From Symbiodinium natans (taxonomy: Eukaryota; Sar; Dinophyceae; Suessiales; Symbiodiniaceae): a stretch of 64,000 nt of DNA. Positions within the stretch are counted from its first letter, which is position 1. Each line of letters begins with the position of its first letter. Positions 1 to 10,600 of this stretch are shown here, one piece after another. The stretch spans positions 180,763 to 244,762 of the forward strand of contig CAJNDS010002161.1 of NCBI GenBank assembly GCA_905221605.1, written 5' to 3'. Both the position numbers and the translations under genes were made by a program. The notes below the pieces were generated by a model that saw only the letters and a program-made list of their open reading frames with translations, did no database searches and was not told the DNA's origin.

Positions 1-3000
1 CAGCAACGCGAGGACGAAAAGCTTCCCTCTAGCGAAGCGAGGCCGAAAACTGTGCACTCACGCCCTTCGTCGACGGCAGCAGTTGGCGGGCCGCCGCTCT
101 ATGACAGCTTAGCCGGTCAGCCGGCCTACGAGCAAACACAGTTTTGCCAGGGCCTCAAAACGGAACCTACCCTTAGTTACAAGCCTCAGGGCCAGCCACA
201 ACGGCACTAAAGACGCTCTCTACCTGAGCACCCCACCGGGGTTGAGCCGAAACCTTGAGCCAGACAGGAACTTTCGTCTGCACGCTGCGAGGCGTAGCCA
301 CCCGAAGGGGCCGTTGGTCAAGGTGAAACTAAACTAAAAATTACCTCGCTTGAGGTGTTGCGTTCTCAGCTAGGCCCTCTCTCAGCTGCAACCCTCAGCA
401 CTCGCGAGGCCGAACTTTGCCCTCCGCATGCATTGCTGTTGAGGCACTTGTTGTGGCATCAGCCTCCGTAAGTTTGGCAATCCCCACTCAGCACTGGATG
501 TTCTGTTCGAGGCATATTTCCTCAGCGCATGCGAGGCCGCAAAGTGAAACACGTGAGGTATGAAAAACTGCTACTCCAGGTTCGTCCGCAGCTCCGGCTT
601 TCTCGCACTTACTAACCGTGCCTTGCAGCCTCCCCCAAAGTAGCGTCACCCTGGCTTTCTCGCTCTTACTCACCAGTTGACCAATAATGCATCTCACGCG
701 GTTGCTTCATGGTAAAACTGCAGCTCGAGGTCCCGGCGTTCTCGCTCTTACTAACCCGGACCGACACTGCAGAGAAGCATTGACTGTTGTTCCCTCAGCG
801 GAGGCGAGGCCGAACAACCATTCCGCTGCATCAGCGCAGCCAGGCCCTCAGCTCCTCACTGAGCCAGGGCTCTCTTTAGACAGAGTTCCCTTGCTGGCAA
901 GCCCTCTATCTCTTTGTGACCCCCGCGGTGCCACGTATAAGCAGCTGCACCGCGTGTCTTAGGACCACAGTTTTCATTCGGATTTGTTGTTGTAGGCCTT
1001 CCAGTGCTTGAGGCCGAATCCAAACACCACATCTCACGTCACAAGGCTGGCAATTTGGCTCCAACATCTGAAGATAGTAACACATACTCTGCGTGGCGTC
1101 CGCGTGAGCTAGCCTGTCCTTTCTTTAGGAGTTCGGCTCCTTTCATCGCTTGTCTTACCACAGGTCTCTTTCGGTGGCCCGTACTCAGCAGCCAGCACAT
1201 GTACCATCCTCAGACGCCAGAGCCGCCTTGCCCCAGCAAGTGCCCATACAAACCACTCACCAGATAGTGAGAGCCAACATCTTCAAACAACCTCCAGCGG
1301 CCGTGCCGCGAGGACCTAAACATCTGCAAGGTTCCGCCTTGTCTGTGTGCACGGACAGACCCCAGCCCTTGCAGGAGACGTGGATGTAAACAAAAGCAGG
1401 CCTGCCATGTCCAGCAGGCTGATTACCATTGGTTGCCTTCAGATGGGAAAAGCGCGAAGATCGGGTAACCTCCATCTGAATCCTTTCCGGCCAATACCAA
1501 CCCTTACAAACCCTCAGCACGGAGCGAGGCCGAAGGAGGCTTCTTGGACTATTGGTTTTCCGGGGAGCAGCCACCACCAGCTGCTCTTCAACTTGCACTG
1601 CGCCGCACCACAGTCCTACTGCAAGTTCCTTGGCAACGGTTTCTCAGTAGCACCAGTCAATGAGCTTTACGACACTGATGCCTCTGGTTATTTATGTCCA
1701 GGCAGATCCACCAGGGTTGGGCCAAATCTTTTCTACCTGATTCTACCTGCGAAGAAAATCCTGTTGTGCTCAGCTTGCAGATCCCCGAAAACCTGCAAGC
1801 TTGGGCTCGAGCACACCGGGACACTCCTGTCGCCACTGCAAGGATGCCTCTTGCAGTGCGACGTTGGCCTGCACTGTCTGCAGCGTGCCTGGCCGTTTCC
1901 CCCCGTGTTTCGGTCTCACCTTCGGTTTCCACACAAGTGAGCGAGGAACCCAAACTCACCTTCAGCACAGCCCTCAATCCAAATGAGGGTCGGTGGGCTT
2001 TGCTCACCCAGAGACAGCAGGAATCTCTGGTGAGCAACAGGCTTGCGTCACCCCTCAAGCAATGCGAGGCTGCAACTCTCACTGTGACCCAGAGCAGACT
2101 GTAGGCCACAAGGTTCCCTCAGCAACGCGAGGACGAAAAGCTTCCCTCTAGCGAAGCGAGGCCGAAAACTGTGCACTCGAACGTCCTTCGTCGTCGGCAG
2201 CAGTTGGCGGGCCGCCGCTCTATGACAGCTTAGCCGGTCAGCCGGCCTACGAGCAAACACAGTTTTGCCAGGGCCTCAAAACGGAACCTACCCTTAGTTA
2301 CAAGCCCCAGGGCCAGCCACAACGGCACTAAAGACGCTCTCTACCTGAGCACCCCACCGGGGTTGAGCCGAAACCTTGAGCCAGACAGGAACTTTCGTCT
2401 GCACGCTGCGTCGCGTAGCCACCCGAAGGGGCCGTTGGTCAAAGTGAAACTAAACTAAAAATTACCTCGCTTGAGGTGTTGCGTTCTCAGCTAGGCCCTC
2501 TCTCAGCTGCAACCCTCAGCACTCGCGAGGCCGACTTTGCCCTCCGCATGCATTGCTGTTGAGGCACTTGTTGTGGCATCAGCCTCCGTAAGTTTGGCAA
2601 TCCCCACTCAGCACTGGATGTTCGAGGCATATTCCTCAGCGCATGCGAGGCCGCAAAGTAAAACACGTGAGGTATGAAAGACTGCTACTCCAGGTTCGTC
2701 CGCAGCTCCGGCTTTCTCGCACTTACTAACCGTGCCTTGCAGCCTCCCCCAAAGTAGCGTCACCCTGGCTTTCTCGCTCTTACTCGCCAGTTGACCAATA
2801 ATGCATCTCACGCGGTTGCTTCATGGTAACCTGCAGCTCGAGGTCCCGGCGTTCTCGCTCTTACTAACCCGGACCGACACTGCAGAGAAGCATTGACTGT
2901 TGTTCCCTCAGCGGAGGCGAGGCCGAACAACCATTCCGCTGCATCTGCGCAGCCAGGCCCTCAGCTCCTCACTGAGCCAGGGCTATCTCTAGACAGAGTT

Positions 3001-4508
3001 CCCTTGCTGGCAAGCCCTCTATCTCTTTGTGACCCCCGCGGTGCCACGTATAAGCAGCTGCTCCGCGTGTCTTAGGACCACAGTTTTCATTCGGATTTGT
3101 TGTTGTAGGCCTTCCAGTGCTTGAGGCCGAATCCAAACACCACATCTCACGTCACACGGCGAGGCAATTTGGCTCCAACATCTGAAGATAGTGACACATA
3201 CTCTGCGTGGCGTCCGCGTGAGCTAGCCTGTCCTCGGCTCCTTTCATCGCTTGTCTCACCACAGGTCTCTTTCGGTGGCCCATACTCAGCAGCCAGCACA
3301 TGTACCATCCTCAGACGCCAGAGCCGCCTTGCCCCAGCAAGTGCCCATAAAACCACTCACCAGACAGTGAGAGCCAACATCTTCAAACAACCTCCAGCGG
3401 CCGTGCCGCGAGGACCTAAACATCTGCAAGGTTCGCCTTGTCTGTGTGCACGGACAAACCCCAGCCCTTGCAGGAGACGTGGATGTAAACAAAAAGGAGG
3501 CCTGCCATGTTCAGCAGGCTGATAACCCTTGGTTGCCTTCAGATGGGAAAAGCGAGAAGTTCGGGTAACCTCCATCTGAACCATGTCCGGCCAATACCAG
3601 CCCTAACAAGCCCTCAGCACGGAGCGAGGCCGAGGAAGGCTTTCTTGGACTATTTGTCTACCGGGGAGCAGCCACCAACAGCTGCTCTTCAACTTGCACT
3701 GTGCCGCACCACAGTCCTACTGCAAGTTCTTTGGCAACGGCTTCTCAGTAGCACCAGTCAATGAGCTTTGCGACACTGATGCCTCTGTTATGTGTGTCCA
3801 GGCAGATCCACCAGGGTTGGGCCGATCTGTTCTACCTGATTCTACCTGCGAAGAATATCCGGTTGTGCACAGTTTGCAGATCCCCGAAAACCAGCAAACT
3901 CGGGCTCAAGCACACCGCTATTGTTCGGGACACTCCTGTCACAACTGCAAGGATGCCGCTTGCAGTGCGACGTTGGCCTGCACTGTCTGCAACGTGCCTT
4001 GGCCTTTTTCCCCCCGTGTTTCGGACTCACCTTCGTTTTCCACACAAACGAGCGAGGAACCCAAACTCACCCTAACACACAGCCCTCAATCCAAATGAGG
4101 GTCGGCGGGTTTTGTTCACCCAGAGACAGCAGGAATCTCTGGTGAGCAACAGGCTCTAGCGTCACCCCTCAAGCAATTCGAGGCTGCAACTCTCACTGTG
4201 ACCCAGAGCAGACTGTAGGCCACAAGGTTCCCTCAGCAACGCGAGGACGAAAAGCTTCCCTCTAGCGAAGCGAGGCCGAAAACTGTGCACGAACGTCCTT
4301 CGTCGTCGGCAGCAGTTGGCGGGCCGCCGCTCTATGACAGCTTAGCCGGTCAGCCGGCCTACGAGCAAACACAGTTTTGCCAGGGCCTCAAAACGGAGCC
4401 TACCCTTAGTTACAAGCCCCAGGGCCAGCCACAACGGCACTAATGACGCTCTCTACCTGAGCACCCCACCGGGGTTGAGCCGAAACCTTGAGCCAGACAG
4501 GAACTTTC
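1..4508. repeat. 2.1-kb tandem satellite, 2 full units plus partial third
   Basis: The sequence starting at base 1 recurs almost unchanged at 2120 and 4234, giving periods of about 2119 and 2114 bp; the third copy stops near 4508 where retroelement sequence begins. Units differ by scattered substitutions and small indels. Open frames exist on both strands but are interrupted at different places in the two units, so I see no supported protein. Inside each unit a short hairpin motif recurs about seven times (separate entry). The whole 4.5 kb holds nothing else that I can recognise. Confidence 0.93.
393..415 (+). repeat. Hairpin motif family within satellite (representative)
   Basis: Representative of a motif CCTC-A-GC-loop-GC-GAGG-CCGAA. 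Other copies in unit 1 lie near 26, 520, 793, 1512 and 2053, and 2117 begins the next unit. The 4-bp CCTC/GAGG and 2-bp GC/GC stems are kept while the 3-5 base loop varies (AAC, GAA, ACTC, GCAT, GGAG, ACGGA, AAT). The conserved stem with variable loop suggests a folded RNA or DNA element; its function is unknown. Confidence 0.7.
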
Positions 4509-4512
4509 ACAC
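4495..4512. repeat. 18-bp direct repeat, left copy
   Basis: AGACAGGAACTTTCACAC occurs here and again at 13539-13556, bracketing the first retroelement. The first 14 bases also belong to every satellite unit, which then diverges (GTCTGC instead of ACAC). It may be an element terminus shared with the satellite rather than a simple target-site duplication. Confidence 0.6.
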
Positions 4513-4626
4513 CCCCGCTTGGACTGTAATGCCTCAGAGCCACGCACTTCTTCACAGCTCGGTGTTTCCAGTGCTTAAACATCTCATCCCAGGCAAAGTC
4601 CGAAAGCGAGCACTCCTACTGCCGAC

Positions 4627-7600
4627 CTAAGAAGGTGTTCCTACAAGACCTAACGTGACTTTCGCAGCACGCAAAAGAGCTCTACCCAGTTTAGTCGGAT
4701 AGATACCTGTTTCTTCGACACTAGCAAGTGAAACATGCTGATGACTTTTGTCACAGGGCTTTCCAGAGAAGATTTCACTCCACTCCTCTCGGTTAGTAGC
4801 AAAGAACCACCGCTTAAAGACCCCGTCGAAGGCACAGCGGTCCACAACCCTTCCAAAGTTCAGACCAAGGCGCTTCTTTTCTTTCAGATAACTTTCCTCC
4901 TTCCAAAGACCACAGTTCTTTGGCCATTCCTGGGTAACCAGGATCTCTTTGCAGCGGTCCTCCAGAAGTCTTCCTAAAGCTTTCCAAGATGCAACATGCT
5001 TCTTGACCTGCTCTCGCCACCGATGTCGAAACTTCGGTCGATGCCAGTTCTTAAAGCGGTAGCTACATCCAGCGGTACACGGGGAAGCTATGTGGACATA
5101 GATCTGGGGCGGTTTTCTACTCAACAGACACAGCAAGACCTCTCCTAGAAACATTTGAGTACTCTTGCTTAAGAAGTCTTCTTTCTCAGTTATGCCTATA
5201 TATGCTACTCGGTCACGAGCACACGCTCGGCACAACGCACTGTCCGTTGAACAAAACACCTCGATCACAAGCAGAGGAACAGATCCCAACGCAAGGTCTC
5301 TTGCCACTGGCTCGTACTTCGCCAGGTTTGTCGGGATTTTCTCAAGCTTTTCACAGACTTCTTCAAGTTCTTCCATTCTTTCACGAAGGTGTTCAGGAAC
5401 TACAAGACCCTGAAGGTCTTCTTCACACACTCTTTCCAGTCCACACGCAACCAGCAAATGCTCAAGCAACAACTCCTCAGGAGATTTCGTCAGTCCATCG
5501 GCTGGATTCCGTTCTCCGCTGATGAAGCTCAGAATCAGCCTTTCCAGGTGGACTAGCTCTTGAAGATAGCGATGACGAAGCTCCAGGTGCCGAACACGGC
5601 GTAACAACCCCGTCATTTTGCTAATCGACAAAGCGGCTTCCGAATCCGAAGCCAGGTGAATCGGAAACTCACCGGTCTCTCCTTTGGGCATTCCATACAG
5701 GAGCGTTTCCATGAGCAAAGACAAGTACACCGACTCTTTGGCTGCCTCAGTCAGGGCTGCCAATTCGGCCTCCGCCGAACTCAACGCGGTCACCGACTGT
5801 TTCCGCGAGAAAGTTTTGATCATGATGCCATGCCACTTCACGATAGCACCAGACACAGAGCAAATGTTCCATGACGCATCCACAAAGCCAGAGAGCATGG
5901 TTTCCGAAGCGCAGCACGGATACTCAAACGCTTCTGCCGAAAATCGCTGAAGGTACTCAGGCAAAGCCATCACCCAGCGAACCACGCGTCTCAAGCAAGC
6001 TTCTGCCTGGCTATCTGGGTCACTCTGACACCGGCCCAGAAATCCTACCGGGTAGGACAAATGCGGCAACGTCAGGCTTGCCCACATCAACTTACCAAGC
6101 ACACGTCTATAGCGTTCATACGCCTCAGTGCTGATAGGTGTTCCAGCCTCCTTCTTCCGGTACTCCCTCTCGAGGTTTCCCAGCACTGGTTTCACACCTT
6201 TTCCGCTAATGCCAAACTCTTCTCCAAGCGACTTCAAGTACCCCGGCTTCAGGCCAAAGAACACAGGCCCATGCTCAGTGGTTCGGGCGATCACTCGACC
6301 CAAGAACTCGAGCTGCCCAGTCTTGCCAGGTTCTAGAAGCCCTGTCTGCTTCATTTTATAGATCTTCGCTAGCTTAGCGTACAGATCCTTGGCAACTGGC
6401 GGATTCTGGGAAAAGATGATGAGATCGTCAACATACACTAACACCAAGGTCAGCGCACCATCCTTCTCAAGCCGGTGATGCACAGTAGGATCGGCAGTCT
6501 CACCAAACCCAAACTGCTTACGCAGCGTGCTTGTAAACTCTAGGTACCAGCTCAGTGGTCCTACTCTCAAACCATTCATGGCTTTGTGTAGCTGCGCAAA
6601 CAGCGGCTTGTTCTCCTCATCATACATCCCATTCGGAAACCGGATACACTCTACTCCCTGCACAGGCGCTTGCATGAAGGCAACGCTCACATCTGCTGAC
6701 AACAAGGTGCCACCTCTGACAGCATGAATAGCAAGGACACCCCTCAAGGCTTCCAAAGACGTGGTGGGGGAATATATCCCGTCAGCGAGAGGATTGGATC
6801 CAAATGCATAGTCTCTCACAACAAGACGAGCACGAACTCGTTCAGGGTTCGTGGCCGACGGTTTCGAAGTCAGAACCCACCTAGTCGTATGGATTCTCCG
6901 TGTAGCTCGTTTACGGGCCTCAGCTTCTCCTATAATCGTAGCTACACCAAAAGCATCAAGTTCTGAGAGCTCGAGTCTCATACCTTCTTCAAGATGCTTA
7001 CGAGGCAAAACCTTGCCAGAAACTTCGCAAACCGCATTGTCCGGGACATGGACCCAAATCTTCTTTCCACCAAACTTCATACGGAACCACTCTTTGACAT
7101 CATCTCCCTTACGGATTTTTGTTGTAACTCTCAAGTCAGGCCCATCAAAGAGTTGCCTAAGGCCATGCTCATAGAGCCACGTCAGGCCCTCTTCCATGGC
7201 ATCGTCTTCTCCTGGATCCATAGGGGCGTCGAGGTCCTCAAGACCTACGCCTCCGGGAGGCTCAACCTCCATGCCTGTTTCTTCAGGCACGTCCGAAAAA
7301 TCCGGAGAATACCCATCCAACTCTCCTTCTTCTTCCATTGCTTCAGGGCCCTCAAGAGCAGGTGGTTCGGTGCGTTCAACAGGAAACTCAAGACTTCCTT
7401 CAGGGAGATTTGGGGAATCAAGCGGCGGACTCGGACCATCGATTGGAACATCGAACTTGATGGGTCTTTCAGGGTCTTCCTTATTACCTCGAAGGTCACG
7501 CAAAGCAGCTTTGTCAAACTCCACTGGATCTTTGGCACGATTAGAGCTGAAGATTTCCAAACGAGGGGGCTTTCCAATACCTATTGGAACAAAGACCCGA

Positions 7601-10600
7601 ATCCCGGATCCATTAGCACCGTGAGGTCCTACATAGAGTGCCCTCACCAAGCGCTTTCCGCGGTGCTCTGGGTAGTCCTTCTGAGGCTTCCCAAAGCCCA
7701 CAACCCCAAACTCACAGCTCTTCACTCGCTGAACTGTCGACCCACGCAGTCTCTCCAACGGCGTGCTGTGTTCCTTGGACACATGAAACAAGTTATGCAT
7801 CCTCACAGAGTACCTCATGGCCTCAACAAACAGATGGCTCCCTAGAGGCAACTTTTCACCTACACGCTCTTCTAAGCCCAGCCAAACAGACCAGAACGCT
7901 TCTTTCACAAGGCAAACATGGCGTTCAACGATGCCCTTCGCTTGAGGTCTGTTTATCGCGAACGGGACCCAGTGCATTGACCTCCCCCCGAATGTCCGAT
8001 GTTTCGCTGCATTGCGGAAAACACTCTCGAGGAGATTTTCTTGGTCCCCGTGGACAACAATGTCCAATCCACTCAATCCCATTTCCGTAAAGGCTTTGCA
8101 AACCGATACAGCGGGCACTTCATCCTCAGGTCCTAAGACCACGGTATGTATGTACCCCGACACCACATGAACCATGAGAAGGAAACGAACATTCTTTCCG
8201 AAAAATCCAAAGTCGACTTGCAACTCTCCGGGTCCGTGGTGATGTTTCATGTGCTTCCTACGAGCCGGCACTCTCCCTCTAGCGCTTTGACATGTGTCAC
8301 AGCAACTAAGATAAGGTTGGTGGCCCTTATTTCGGTGCGCCTTCAGCCGCTCCGAGGTCAAATAGACCGGAACCTCAGGATCCAGAGCATCGCTCACCAC
8401 CTCCGGGGAACTCAGGGCACCCGGTTCACCTGAGGGAACATTCTCCACACGGGGTTTCTTTCGAACATCGGAGGGCCTAGGGGGTTCACTTCCGCTGGGT
8501 TTCGCAAGTTCAGCTTCCAACGGATCAGGAATCAACTCTTCCTCCGACTCCGAATTCACAACAACCGGGGTCGGCAAACCAGCAAGCATACGCAGGGCCT
8601 CAGAACGTGCCACGGCCTTCTTTTGCTCGGACCCCCGCAGGGACCGAAGCCCACACAAGGCCCACTTCTTAAAGGCACGCCAACGTTTCATCATTGGCCC
8701 TTTTGCTTCCTCGCCCGTAGGCTCAGCTTTCAACTCACAAGCAAGCACGCCACGCAAAAACAACAGGCGGCGCACAACACTCCAAGACCTACGTGGCACA
8801 CGTCCTACCAGAGTTACACGCACAAACTTCAGCCTACTCCTACGGCGCACACTCAAAAGCTTCACGCACCTACGCAGCCAACCTCTGAAAACCAAACCCA
8901 GAACCAACCCTAAAGCCAAGGCACTGCTTCCTTTCCATGAAGACCTGGGCACAGAGGGACAGTGTGCAGACCCATTCGCGGCAGGCAGGCTGCACTCACA
9001 GTCACCTACCAAGCACTCAAACGCTCCTACCCTACCTCCTAATGCACACAGCCAGTCTCCTACTGCAAACAGCAGGGCTTTCAGACCTACTCCTACCAAT
9101 TTTGTGCATTGCGGCGAAGATCGGAGCAACTCATGCCCGGCTTTTAGGCCCTCAGGGCCCATACCCAAGCATATCAATCCATCTCGGAGCCAGAGTCTTC
9201 CACATCCGAATTGTCCATAGGTGGGTTTGGAACCACCATACTCGTCTCTGCCGGCGGAGTCAAAGGAGAAGCGCTCCCCGGACTTCCAATGCCACCGACC
9301 ATTGGCTCCATTGGGACCTCGGAACTCACGTCCATAGGGGTCCCAGGGGCACCGAATGCCTCCACGGGCGTCATCGGCGTCTCGACCTCCATTGGAACCT
9401 CGCCCGCAAGCTCCCTCAATGTATCTGGGTGCGGTGTCGATGGAGGAGGTAGAGGAGGCGGAGGTATAGGCAGGCTTGCTTCCATAGGCGTGCCTGGTGC
9501 CCAAGATGGAGGAGGTAGAGGAGGCGGAGTTAGAGGCATGCCTGCTTCCATAGGCGTGCCTGGTGCCGAAGATGGAGCATAGGAAAAGACGGACGGCGTA
9601 AGCGGGGAAGGAGGGCTGAACGGCAAGAAAGCCGGAGGCCCTGGTGGAAAAGCGGGGCCCGTCGACGATGATGGAGCCACCTCGGCTGTTGCAGCTCTCT
9701 TCATGTCGGCATGCAATCGAATCATTGCCTCGGCTTTTGCACGCGCTTGGTTGAGCAAAGCCCATCCCGAAGGAGGTGGAGCGGGGGCACTTTTGTGAAG
9801 AGGCGGTGCCGTGCCACCCGACGCGGATGGTGCAACATCCGGTATTATAGTTGGCGGTTGGGCAGCCAAAGTCACCCGGCGGTTGCTCTGGACGAGCACG
9901 TCCGCCAAAAGCGCTCTCAAGTCGGCAGCCGGCACACGCTCGACCTTGAGCTCGTTTGGCAGGATGTTTGACAGCTCTGCCGTGAACAATTGGTATTGGG
10001 CAGGATGGCACCGCAACACCCGAATCGCCTCCAAGTACTGAAGAAATTTCTTCAAGGTGAGCTGGGTGCCAACCTGATTGTTGCGCCAGTACCCCCTTTG
10101 CTCGCATGGAAGGTGCGGTTGGCGGATGGTAGCACTCACATCGGCGACTACCACCCCCATGGTGGTCAAAACATAGCCATACCTTGCATACTCTGCACGA
10201 CGGTCGTGCTCCTCGACGAGGGTGTCCGTCAAAACCGACTGGTCCACCGTCGGAGCAGCAATGGCTCGCAGCTCGGCAATGAGCATAGGTTGCTTCACCG
10301 GAATGCCGCTTGTATTGATCACCAACTCCTGTGTCTCCAACTCCCCAAGGCAGGCTGGAATCCCCAACAGCCGTTCGACCGAGCCAGGGGTCGAGGTAAA
10401 AAGGTCGATGTTTTGGAGAAGCTGCCTCGAAATAGACAGCTGACCTTCCTCCTCGAAACGGTGCGCAAGACGAGCAATCATGCTCGTCGAAAAGGCTTCC
10501 ACCTGGGCCACACTCCCACTTTGGGAGTTCACAAGACAGAGCGGAGGCGAGGCTTCCGGAAGCTCCATCCTTTCCAAGGTCCCTTACAAAGGCTCCAGGC

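Noticed and set aside
687-2104. Plus-strand ORFs in the satellite (up to 197 codons)
   Set aside because: Not conserved in length or frame between the two satellite units and lacking any domain.
1-4508. Satellite as long terminal repeats of element 1
   Set aside because: Only on one side of the element and head-to-tail repeated; no matching copy at the other end.
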